Assembly (NCBI GenBank): GCA_029934775.1
Contig: JAOZLO010000022.1
Location: 1-15,297 of the forward strand
Direction of reading: 5' to 3'
Origin: Desulfocapsaceae bacterium
GTDB lineage: Bacteria > Desulfobacterota > Desulfobulbia > Desulfobulbales > Desulfocapsaceae
Length of the DNA stretch: 15,297 nucleotides
Shown here: positions 7,615 to 14,275 of the stretch, piece by piece
How the letters are laid out: each line of letters opens with the position of its first letter
Position numbering within the stretch: position 1 is the stretch's first letter
Translations under genes and position numbers: made by a program
The notes under the pieces: generated by a model
Database searches by the model: none
Seen by the model: only the letters and a program-made list of their open reading frames with translations
What the model was told of the DNA's origin: nothing

Positions 7615-8193
7615 TTAGGTTGAAGTTGCTCTCTTTATAATATGGGGAAGCATAGCCTTGAAAGTAGACGTACCGGCTTTTCCAAGCAGTTCATAAATCA
7701 ACATCTCTGCAGATCCGACAACCGCCCCCATCTTCTGCAGTCGGTACAACCCCTGCTGATGGTTCAATTCAGACCTGGAAGATACTCCGTCTGACACAAT
7801 CCAGACAGAGTAGCCTTTTGTCAAAAGTCCCACAGCCGTCTGGTAAATACATATATGCGTTTCGACCCCCACCAGAACCATAGTGGTCACTTTTTTCGGT
7901 AATGTATCTATAAACGATGCTGTTTCAGCATTTGCCAGTGCATTAAATTCAACCTTGTCAAACTGCGGTAGATCTCTAACCAAAGGCTCAATACTGGCGA
8001 CATACGGGCCAAGTCCTTTTTTATACTGTGTATTGGCAAAAGCAGGCATCTCCAGAATTTTTGCACAATGCACCATAAGTTCAGTAGCTGCAGAAACTTC
8101 CTCAGCCCTGTGAATTTTGGCCATCAGACTCTCCTGAATATCTATAATCTGCAAACAACAATTTTCAGGAGAAAGCAAACCATCTTTCTTCAT
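7615..8193 (-). CDS. Isochorismatase-family cysteine hydrolase
   Basis: A 192-residue single-domain member of the isochorismatase-like hydrolase superfamily (amidases, nicotinamidases and many uncharacterised enzymes). The expected catalytic triad is visible: D18 in LQIIDIQE, K80 in FDKVEFNA and C115 in GVETHICIYQTA, the last with the family's cis-peptide VE just before it. The compact form and the segment TKGYSVWIVSDGVSSRS resemble the YcaC/ISOC1-like hydrolases rather than siderophore isochorismatases. The substrate cannot be read from sequence. The ATG at 8191-8193 has GGAGG at 8201-8205, 7 nt upstream. It is followed after 31 nt by alaS in the same direction. Repeat copy C lies 44 nt upstream of the start. 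Confidence 0.9.
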   Translation of the reverse strand: MKKDGLLSPENCCLQIIDIQESLMAKIHRAEEVSAATELMVHCAKILEMPAFANTQYKKGLGPYVASIEPLVRDLPQFDKVEFNALANAETASFIDTLPKKVTTMVLVGVETHICIYQTAVGLLTKGYSVWIVSDGVSSRSELNHQQGLYRLQKMGAVVGSAEMLIYELLGKAGTSTFKAMLPHIIKRATST

Positions 8194-8236
8194 TTTCTGT
8201 CCTCCGGATCCATCAATAGTACGACCATTACACCCT

Positions 8237-8392
8237 TTAATACCTTACTACTGTGACCCTGTCAAAACAAGTAAGAGATAAACACCCTTATGAAGCCAGG
8301 GCATAAACTCCGACTTCGAACCGAGGAGAGTATTTTAAAATCATGTGGTTACGCATACCATCATGGTATTTATACCCCTTGTGGGGTGCTTG
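8237..8392 (+). repeat. Dispersed intergenic repeat, copy C (5' of the hydrolase gene)
   Basis: The longest copy, 156 bp, same orientation as A and B: TTAATACCTTACTACTG at the left; GAGGAGAGTATTTTAAAATCATGTGGTTACGCATACC in the middle, matching B and A with few differences (positions about 8322-8359); CCCCTTGTGGGG at 8375-8386 at the right. About 35 extra bases (near 8280-8318) are absent from A and B. Two hairpins can form at the right end: ATACCAT/ATGGTAT (8355-8369, one-base loop) and ACCCC/GGGGT around TTGT. In gene sense it does not follow a stop codon but lies upstream of the hydrolase gene. Confidence 0.78.
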
Positions 8393-8630
8393 GAAAATGT
8401 GTCCATCGGCCACAAGCAATCAGCTTTTAACAATTGATAATTAACCACTCATTATTCACTGCTTATCCCTGCATAAACACTATTTAAGAAAAAAATTAAT
8501 CCTATAAGACAAAAACAATGAAATTATAAAAAAATAAGCCTACACTAGGGTTTACAGATAAGGCAAGATTAATTTAGCTCGACTGCGGTTTATAAGTAGC
8601 AGAGAATAGGCAACACCACAAAGTCAAAGT

Positions 8631-8669
8631 TACATTGTGAAGTATTCATCATTACACGTGCTCAATGTA
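8631..8669. promoter_or_regulatory. Inverted repeat in the arsR-type leader
   Basis: TACATTG (8631-8637) and CAATGTA (8663-8669) form a perfect 7-bp inverted repeat with a 25-nt spacer, ending 5 nt before the ribosome site. ArsR-family repressors usually bind inverted repeats at their own promoters, so this is a candidate operator or leader stem. The wide spacing makes it uncertain. Confidence 0.3.
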
Positions 8670-8673
8670 TTGC

Positions 8674-8679
8674 AAGGAG
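8674..8679 (+). promoter_or_regulatory. Ribosome-binding site deciding the arsR-type start
   Basis: AAGGAG 5 nt before the ATG at 8685-8687. It selects the 95-residue form; the frame is open to a codon near 8637, but that extension lacks a ribosome site and family similarity. Confidence 0.85.
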
Positions 8680-8684
8680 ATATA

Positions 8685-8972
8685 ATGCAAGACGAACAAA
8701 TAGATACAATGTCTAAACTCCTCAAATCGATGTCACACCCTATCCGGTTAAAAATTCTTTGTCTGCTGCAGGATAGGGAACTCTCCGTCGGCGAGATCAG
8801 AGATGAGGTAAAAACCACAAATGCCAATGTCTCACAGCATTTGAACATACTCCGAGGTCAAGGGATTATTGACTATCGTAAGGATGCAAACTTCATCTAC
8901 AACAAAATTATAGATGAACGTGTTTTAGAGCTCATCCAGAAGATGCGCGTACTTTTTTGTCCAAATTTCTAG
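8685..8972 (+). CDS. ArsR/SmtB-family repressor of YgaV/BigR/SqrR type (probable persulfide sensor)
   Basis: A 95-residue winged-helix regulator. The family segment KSMSHPIRLKILCLLQDREL spans 14-33, the recognition helix region is TTNANVSQHLNIL (about 44-56), and the wing is IIDYRKDANFIYNKI (about 61-75). The metal-site motif ELCVCDL of ArsR/SmtB metal sensors is absent. The only two Cys are C26 (in ILCLL) and C92 (in LFCP near the C-terminus), exactly 66 residues apart, the same spacing as the redox Cys pair of SqrR, BigR and YgaV, which form a tetrasulfide or disulfide on exposure to reactive sulfur. The next gene encodes a DUF2892 membrane protein, as in E. coli ygaVP. Family membership is firm; sulfur sensing is inference. 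Confidence 0.9.
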   Translation: MQDEQIDTMSKLLKSMSHPIRLKILCLLQDRELSVGEIRDEVKTTNANVSQHLNILRGQGIIDYRKDANFIYNKIIDERVLELIQKMRVLFCPNF

Positions 8973-9110
8973 GAGACTGTCTGAGAATGGTCTGTGGTCC
9001 GTTTTCAAACAACTGATTACAAAAATCCCAATATATCTCTTCCCGAACAACCTTCTGGTATCATATGAATTATTGAAGTCAACAGGAAAAAACTGCTGTT
9101 GCCCCCTAAA

Positions 9111-9117
9111 AGAGGAA
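9111..9117 (+). promoter_or_regulatory. Ribosome-binding site deciding the DUF2892 start
   Basis: AGAGGAA 8 nt before the ATG at 9126-9128. It supports the 70-residue product over an upstream TTG (9099). Confidence 0.75.
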
Positions 9118-9125
9118 AACACACA

Positions 9126-9338
9126 ATGAATATCACAGATTGGATTCATACTATTGCCGGTTTTTTTATACTTTTCACCCTCCTGCTGGGTGTTGATTCA
9201 AGCCCACTTTTTCACAGTAAATACTGGTTATTTTTTACAGCATTTGTGGGCCTGAATCTTTTCCAGTTCGGGTTTACCAAATTTTGCCCGATGGGGATGA
9301 TATTAAAGGCGCTGGGGGTTCCAGAAAAAAGAACTTAG
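9126..9338 (+). CDS. DUF2892 (YgaP-like) inner-membrane protein
   Basis: A 70-residue protein with two hydrophobic segments, about 6-22 ([17 protein letters not shown]) and 34-50, followed by the family hallmark [18 protein letters not shown] near 38-55 and ILKALGV near 59-65. This matches the membrane domain found at the C-terminus of the rhodanese YgaP and as a free-standing DUF2892 protein; C54 is the conserved Cys of the FCP motif. No rhodanese domain is present. It lies 153 nt after the YgaV-like regulator in the same direction, so it is the likely target of that repressor. A role in sulfide, thiosulfate or cyanide handling at the membrane is inferred from context. The stop TAG is followed after 2 nt by repeat copy D. 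Confidence 0.85.
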   Translation: MNITDWIHTIAGFFILFTLLLGVDSSPLFHSKYWLFFTAFVGLNLFQFGFTKFCPMGMILKALGVPEKRT

Positions 9339-9391
9339 CGCCCCACAAAGGGATACCGAACTGCGTGACAGAAGTTAGGGAGTAAGACACT
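9336..9391 (-). repeat. Dispersed intergenic repeat, copy D (short, inverted, internally deleted)
   Basis: Read on the minus strand, this 56-bp stretch gives TCTTACTCCCTAACTTCTGT, then GCAGTT, GGTATCCC and CCCTTTGTGGGGCGCT. These correspond to both ends and a few central bases of copy B (CTTACTCCTTATCTTCTGT ... GCAGTT ... TATCCCCTTGTGGGG). The A-rich block and the long central part are missing. It fills nearly all of the 63-nt gap between the convergent DUF2892 and SAP-like genes. CCCCACAAAGGG is at 9341-9352. Confidence 0.65.
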
Positions 9392-9401
9392 CACGCTCCT
9401 T

Positions 9402-9626
9402 TTAATCGTTGCTCATTGCAGCACCACAGGAGGCCTGCCAGCAGCAACCCTTTTGGGAACAAGCCTCCTGTTGTTGAAAACAGGAGGTATTACCTTCCCT
9501 TTCTTGAATTCTACAGATCAAATCAGCCATTTTAACACCTCTTTCCTGGGGGATACTGAGTAAATGTGCTTTCTTACGTGCAAGTGCAAAAAGCTGTGAT
9601 CCTTTTTTATATTTCTTTTCAGACAT
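9402..9626 (-). CDS. Small Cys-rich SAP-like protein
   Basis: A 74-residue protein. Residues 11-45 look like a small helix-extended-loop-helix (SAP / Rho N-terminal type): basic RKKAHLL, then KMADLICRIQEREGN. The second half is Cys-rich: C38, then C49-x6-C56-x4-C61-C62-x4-C67 with W63 after the double Cys. The arrangement (LI..IQ..EGN..CF...C...CCW...C) recalls a family of short deltaproteobacterial proteins annotated as SAP-domain proteins; the Cys set may bind zinc or an iron-sulfur cluster. This is from memory and not checked. The ATG at 9624-9626 has GAGGA at 9632-9636. It lies 53 nt after the dikinase gene in the same direction and converges on the DUF2892 gene. Function is unknown. Confidence 0.7.
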   Translation of the reverse strand: MSEKKYKKGSQLFALARKKAHLLSIPQERGVKMADLICRIQEREGNTSCFQQQEACSQKGCCWQASCGAAMSND

Positions 9627-9631
9627 AGTTT

Positions 9632-9636
9632 TCCTC
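9632..9636 (-). promoter_or_regulatory. Ribosome-binding site deciding the SAP-like start
   Basis: GAGGA 5 nt before the ATG at 9624-9626. An in-frame TTG (9636-9638) overlaps this site, so the shorter 74-residue product is preferred. Confidence 0.7.
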
Positions 9637-9648
9637 AATATTTTAAAA

Positions 9649-9667
9649 TGATAACCTCGTAAAAAGG
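9649..9667 (+). repeat. Half-end resembling the atpG-atpD element
   Basis: TGATAACCTCGTAAAAAGG resembles the left terminus of the 276-331 element (TCATGGCGTCGCAAAAA). No inverted partner end was found nearby. It may be a decayed remnant or chance. Confidence 0.25.
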
Positions 9668-9679
9668 TCTTTCAAAGTT

Positions 9680-12600
9680 TTAGATGGGCAGAATATGATA
9701 CTCCTCCAAAATTGGGTGCATACCATTCAGGAATTGCCCGTTTCTCCCATCAATTGACACGGGGTCGCCAAATCTTATTTTTACCCCTGCAATCTCACAA
9801 TACTGTTCAGCCTCATACACTTTCAAACTTCCACAACCAACAACACATGTCTTTCCGAGTCGTACTGCCACTACAGATGCATGCGAAGTCTGTCCCCCTC
9901 TTGATGTCAGCAGGGCATCCGCCAGACTGACAGCTTTTATATCTTCCGGTACAGTATCCTGCCGAATCAAAATAAGAGGTGTATCCGGATCAGATTTCCG
10001 TAATTTTTTAATATTCTCCTCTGTAAAAACAGCTCGCCCAGACAGAGCAGATCCTGAAACACCTACTCCTTTTCCGAGATGGGCATCCTTAATTTCGGAG
10101 GTTTTAACAAAAACATTTAAATGTTCTTTTTTCTTAATGGTTATCATGTCACGAGTCTGCAGAAGGTATAAATCTTCGGGTTCCGGCCCCTCAAAAGTAA
10201 ATTCTATCTCCTGGGGATTCCATCGCTTGTCATAAACCAGTTCCCGGGATACCTCCAATAACTCCCTGTAAATTGCCGGGAACATCTTTTCCAGTGTTTC
10301 ATCTACGGAGCGTCCGTCAAGTTCAGCCTGTTCCACAGAAATTGCACAACTTGTCACCAGTCCAGAAACTATATCTTCTCCCTGGTCACCATAAGCGTAA
10401 TCTCCCCAGAGGGCAACTCTCTGCACCTTTCTGTAAGGATGGGCAGTAAACACCACTCCTGAACCGGCATTTTCACTCCGATTTCCGAAAACCATTGCCT
10501 GAACAATTACTGCGGTCCCCCAGGAGTCGGAGACATCCATTATTCTCCTGTATTCCATCGCTTTATGAGTTTCCCAGGAATCAAGTACAAGCTCAATCGC
10601 ATTCACCAGTTGTAACCATGGGTCATCAGGTATGCCAATTCCCCTTTGTCGGATCAACCGTTGATAGGAAAGAGCAAGTTCTTTCATCTGCTCCGGTGAA
10701 AACTCTCGTTTGAGGCTGACATCATGCCTCTTTTTTGCATCATCCATCAATATCTGAAAATCTTCACGATCCATGCCGGAAATCATGGCCCAGGACTGAA
10801 GGAAACGCCTGTAGTTATCCCAGGCAAAATAAACTTTGCCATTACGGGCAACACATTCTTCAATGAGCTCTTCATTAAAACCGATATTGTGCACCGTTGC
10901 CATCATCCCCGGCATTGATATGGCACCGCCAGACCTCACAGACAGCAGCAGTGGAGCATCTGGGGAACCGAATGTTTTTCCAGTTAACTTTTCAACCTCA
11001 CTGAGTGAATTCCTGATACGCGTCATGAATTCTTCCCGGGTCCTGGAATATCCCAAAACAACCTCTCTGCATCTGAAAATTTCTGTAGTTATCACAAAAG
11101 CCGGTGGAACAGGCTTTCCTTCTCCGGTTAAAGTAGCAAGATTAAATCCTTTATTACCCAGATGAATAAGATCGTTCGTATATGGATTCAGCCCCTTCAA
11201 CAGAGACAGGGTTCTGTCAGGGTTATATGTCATCAGCAGATTCAGTTTGCGCTCATCCAGAATATCTTTCTGATTCTCAAGAGTCTGCAAAATCCGAAGG
11301 ATAAAGTTATCAAGATGCTGCAAACCGAAAGTAGATGATATTAATTCCCGAAAAAACATCTCGGACAGTTTTTGTACCGTACCGCTGATATCATCAGCAT
11401 CATAAAGATTCTGGTATTTTGTCAGAAGGTTTTCCAAATCTATCTGGGGAATAATTATGGAAAGGTTGTTCTGATGAATATTTGTATAAGAAGCGTAGAT
11501 GATATCTTTCACTCCTTCAGACATTCCTCTTACAATATCCAGGTATTGAGTATAGGAAAACCTGGGCACTTTCAGAGAATTTTTCAGAAGAGACAGGGAA
11601 GTGGAAAGACGGCGCGAGGTAATACCATCAATCGCCAGTGCCTTCATATACAATTTAATGCAGCGTACAATATTGTAAAAAGTTGCCTGAGTAATTATCG
11701 ACAGGTTTACCGTCTCAGGGAGTCGTTCCAGATATATATTAGCAAGATTCTCCAAACGAAGACTCAAGCTCAGTGCATCAAATTTTTTCTCTTTATAACG
11801 GCCATAGACAGAGGGAATATCCACAGCGATATGCCTTTTATAGTAGATATCCTCGCGTGCCTCAAACTTCTCTTCCGAGAGAATGGTCTTCTTCAACCCC
11901 TCCAGTGTATTTAACAAAACTTCAAGACATTGCCGGGTGTCTCCATGGTTAAGTTTTTCCGAAAGAAGTTGGCCTATCTCCGGAAATCCGTCATTTACCG
12001 CCCTGTTTAATTCTGAACGAAGCTGCTGAAAACCGAGATTATATTTCTTGTGCAGCAGTTTATACATCCGCACAAGAAGCTCAAAGCGCCTCACTTCATT
12101 TTTGTTCAGATCTTTTTGACGTTTCAGGAATTCTGCAACTACCCCCTCATCTTTGACTAAAATATCCTGCGGTTTTTCAATTGCCATCTCACGCCAGAAC
12201 CGCTCACTGAGAGCATGCTGCTCATCCACATACTTTCCTTCTGTTCTTACCTGACAGTAAACCTCTTCAGGCAGATACGGTGAAAGCACAACCTTATCCT
12301 TTGATTTCCAGAACAGAAAAATAGCCTGGATAAAATCTACTATCAGATTTGAACTCTCAACATGCCCCTGTTTTCTTAAAAAATGAATCAAACTGTCTTT
12401 TCGCTTGTGCAACTCATCCAGTTCTGTGGAGACATCACGTAGTTCACCTTCTGAGCCAATTTCATTAAAAAAGACAGGCATCAGTTTGGTAAACTGTTTG
12501 GCAAGGTTATAAATAGGTTCAATGGGATGGTTCAACAGTTCCGTAATATCCCGCTGAAAAAGATCTGTATCTTTAACACAGGTGCCGGTAAGCTTCAGGT

Positions 12601-13963
12601 GGATAATCAAGGCAGAAAAAAGGGTCGAGCACCATTTGGGCTCACGCATTATGAGATGGAGCCATACCCTTATATTTGCCAGATGTGCCGGGTTTGAGAG
12701 AGGCTGCCAGTTTTCATCCACCCCGACAACGTTTGCATGTTGAAAACCGAATCGTACAACCCCCCAGAGAAAGGCCTCAACCATCCGGCTGTTTCCCCGG
12801 TCAAATACTTCTCCTCCGAGGACTTGAATACATTGCAGAGATGTGTGGGGATATTTGCGGATATTGGCCTTAAGCAGTTTGAAAGTAGTAAGAAGAAATT
12901 CTTCAATTTCCTCGAAGCTCTGCTGCCTGATCAACTGTACTAAACTGCGATTTATCTCCCGCAGTGTCTCTTCATGGATAAGATACAGTCCCTTTGTATC
13001 CATGATCTTAAACAAAAAAAGCAATTTCCTGTTTTCATTAAAAAAGTACAGTTTATCTCTGTTTCCCTGTTCATGATGCTGCAGTTCTTCCTCAACTACT
13101 GCAAGCTTACCGGGTATTGCCCTGTAGTATTTTACAATATCTACATGGGCAGGCAGTTCCAGCATCATTTTAAGTGAGCTCATTCCATCCCCACCCATTT
13201 CAAGAGAATCAAGCACATCAAGGTGTTTTTCCATGCTGATATGAGATATAGGAGAGAACAGCCGGGAAAAACGTGGTTTTTTTTCAGGAATGGAGCACCG
13301 TGTAAGGAACCAGTCCAGAGGATCATCTTCTTTTAACCAGTAGCCATAGCAGCGTCTGAAAACAGTGCGCACCAGCTCAATGAGCGGCATATAATCGTAT
13401 TCGTTTTCATTACCTTCTGTGACTGCCACCAATCGTTTTGCTATCCTTGCGACAGGCTGCTGTCCATGAACAATATGCATTAACACAGGACCATCAGAAT
13501 CATCAAAAGCAGCCAGCTTGAGAAATATCTGATTGAGTTCCGGACCGAGACGACGCAAACTCGGCTGACCGGCACCAATTACCTTATCCAGCCAGATCAG
13601 CATCCCGCCTATTGCCTGGGACAACAGGACAGAATCTCTCTGAGTATCTTGAATTGCATCAAAAAACAGATTACCAAACAGTCGTATGGACTCCGGTCCT
13701 TTTTCATGTTCCGTGTAATGCTTACTGTTTTTCAAAACGAAGCTACGTAATTGCGGTAAAATGAGCCTCCAGTTTCTAAATGGATGGCATACCTCGTAGA
13801 GAAGTTTTTCCAGGGTCGAATGCAGCCCTTTAAATTTTTCAACAACTTCAAGCAGACCGAGGAGATTTTCATCAATCACTACACTTCCCGCTGTCTCCAG
13901 CAGATTCGCCTTCAATGCATCAGATTCAATCTTCCCTGCCACCTGCTTCTTCTCCATGTTCAT
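9680..13963 (-). CDS. PPDK-like dikinase: large N-terminal region plus ATP-binding and phosphohistidine domains
   Basis: A 1427-residue protein. Residues 1 to about 920 are mostly helical, with no motif I recognise. From about 930 it follows pyruvate phosphate dikinase closely: GNKGFNLA (936-943), PVPPAFVITTE (951-961), SVRSGGAISMPGM (1008-1020), FAWDNYRRF (1046-1054), WGTAVIVQAMVFGN (1148-1161), GDQGEDIVSG (1192-1201), and EIEFTF with LYLLQTR (1252-1271), the ATP-grasp-like nucleotide domain. The swivelling phosphohistidine domain follows, with GGQTSHAS and catalytic H1361. The protein ends 66 residues later, so the C-terminal PEP/pyruvate TIM barrel of PPDK is absent. An ATP-dependent phosphotransfer through His-phosphate is likely; the acceptor is unknown and may bind the N-terminal part. 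The ATG at 13961-13963 has AGGA 9 nt upstream. The frame is intact throughout. Confidence 0.88.
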   Translation of the reverse strand: MNMEKKQVAGKIESDALKANLLETAGSVVIDENLLGLLEVVEKFKGLHSTLEKLLYEVCHPFRNWRLILPQLRSFVLKNSKHYTEHEKGPESIRLFGNLFFDAIQDTQRDSVLLSQAIGGMLIWLDKVIGAGQPSLRRLGPELNQIFLKLAAFDDSDGPVLMHIVHGQQPVARIAKRLVAVTEGNENEYDYMPLIELVRTVFRRCYGYWLKEDDPLDWFLTRCSIPEKKPRFSRLFSPISHISMEKHLDVLDSLEMGGDGMSSLKMMLELPAHVDIVKYYRAIPGKLAVVEEELQHHEQGNRDKLYFFNENRKLLFLFKIMDTKGLYLIHEETLREINRSLVQLIRQQSFEEIEEFLLTTFKLLKANIRKYPHTSLQCIQVLGGEVFDRGNSRMVEAFLWGVVRFGFQHANVVGVDENWQPLSNPAHLANIRVWLHLIMREPKWCSTLFSALIIHLKLTGTCVKDTDLFQRDITELLNHPIEPIYNLAKQFTKLMPVFFNEIGSEGELRDVSTELDELHKRKDSLIHFLRKQGHVESSNLIVDFIQAIFLFWKSKDKVVLSPYLPEEVYCQVRTEGKYVDEQHALSERFWREMAIEKPQDILVKDEGVVAEFLKRQKDLNKNEVRRFELLVRMYKLLHKKYNLGFQQLRSELNRAVNDGFPEIGQLLSEKLNHGDTRQCLEVLLNTLEGLKKTILSEEKFEAREDIYYKRHIAVDIPSVYGRYKEKKFDALSLSLRLENLANIYLERLPETVNLSIITQATFYNIVRCIKLYMKALAIDGITSRRLSTSLSLLKNSLKVPRFSYTQYLDIVRGMSEGVKDIIYASYTNIHQNNLSIIIPQIDLENLLTKYQNLYDADDISGTVQKLSEMFFRELISSTFGLQHLDNFILRILQTLENQKDILDERKLNLLMTYNPDRTLSLLKGLNPYTNDLIHLGNKGFNLATLTGEGKPVPPAFVITTEIFRCREVVLGYSRTREEFMTRIRNSLSEVEKLTGKTFGSPDAPLLLSVRSGGAISMPGMMATVHNIGFNEELIEECVARNGKVYFAWDNYRRFLQSWAMISGMDREDFQILMDDAKKRHDVSLKREFSPEQMKELALSYQRLIRQRGIGIPDDPWLQLVNAIELVLDSWETHKAMEYRRIMDVSDSWGTAVIVQAMVFGNRSENAGSGVVFTAHPYRKVQRVALWGDYAYGDQGEDIVSGLVTSCAISVEQAELDGRSVDETLEKMFPAIYRELLEVSRELVYDKRWNPQEIEFTFEGPEPEDLYLLQTRDMITIKKKEHLNVFVKTSEIKDAHLGKGVGVSGSALSGRAVFTEENIKKLRKSDPDTPLILIRQDTVPEDIKAVSLADALLTSRGGQTSHASVVAVRLGKTCVVGCGSLKVYEAEQYCEIAGVKIRFGDPVSIDGRNGQFLNGMHPILEEYHILPI

Positions 13964-14007
13964 TTTTATCTATCCTGAATATTGTTCATTGAAAAGAAAT
14001 CCACTCC

Positions 14008-14022
14008 TGATGCGTCGTAAAA
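14008..14022 (+). repeat. Half-end resembling the atpG-atpD element
   Basis: TGATGCGTCGTAAAA is similar to TCATGGCGTCGCAAAAA at 276-292 with one base missing. TTATGCGCC, shared with the centre of that element, recurs about 40 nt on (14064-14072). This could be a longer or decayed member; the match is short. Confidence 0.25.
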
Positions 14023-14166
14023 CTCTCCATCCGGAGTCTCACAGGCTCGCTTACCTGTTTCGTTATGCGCCCTCAGGAAGATGCCCTTGGGGTACAAATT
14101 TACTGTCTTTACAATGTTCCCTGGTACGCTGAAATGATAGAAATATTACACGCCTGCATACGAAGA

Positions 14167-14194
14167 TTTTCAGGAGATTCTCACTCCTGGAAAA
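14167..14194. other. Stem-loop downstream of gap
   Basis: TTTTCAGGAG (14167-14176) can pair with CTCCTGGAAAA (14184-14194) with one bulged G and a 7-nt loop. On the minus strand the T-run is on the 5' side of the stem and no T-run follows, so it is not a standard terminator of gap. It lies 82 nt past the gap stop. Confidence 0.4.
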
Positions 14195-14275
14195 AACGGA
14201 AAAGCACCTTTGAAGATTGCTCCAAAAGCGCTCTTAACAACTTTATAAACAAGGTAATCAGTGGAGCATCAGTGG

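Larger units (their letters stand above)
8194..8684. other. Divergent spacer between hydrolase gene and arsR-type gene
   Basis: A 491-base intergenic region holding repeat copy C (8237-8392) and, from about 8400 to 8640, AT-rich sequence with no credible gene on either strand. It must contain the promoters of both divergent units. No promoter is clear enough to call; TTTACA near 8551-8558 lacks a good -10 partner. An inverted repeat lies just before the arsR-type ribosome site. Confidence 0.7.
13964..14275. other. Spacer between gap and the dikinase gene
   Basis: A 312-base gap with no convincing gene; an open frame on the plus strand from 14065 runs into the antisense of gap and has no ribosome site or recognisable product. 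It contains a half-end TGATGCGTCGTAAAA (14008-14022), a small hairpin ACTCTCC/GGAGT near 14023-14039, the stem-loop at 14167-14194, and an 11-bp tandem repeat (ATCAGTGG at 14257-14264 and 14268-14275) directly after the gap stop. The dikinase promoter should lie here but none is clear. Confidence 0.65.

Noticed and set aside
8685..8972. Arsenic or zinc sensing by the ArsR-family protein
   Set aside because: The ELCVCDL-type metal site is absent and the Cys spacing fits the persulfide-sensing branch instead.
9099..9338. Longer DUF2892 protein starting at TTG 9099
   Set aside because: The ATG at 9126 has a good ribosome site and fits the family start; the extension adds only polar residues.
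1267..9391. The four intergenic repeats as riboswitches or a CRISPR array
   Set aside because: Copies are kilobases apart, so not CRISPR; most lie after stop codons rather than before genes and match no riboswitch I know.
9680..13963. Annotation as pyruvate phosphate dikinase (ppdK)
   Set aside because: The C-terminal PEP/pyruvate barrel is missing and no fragment of it follows in any frame between 9402 and 9680, so the PPDK reaction cannot be claimed.
14167..14194. Intrinsic terminator for gap
   Set aside because: The T-run precedes rather than follows the stem on the gap-coding strand.
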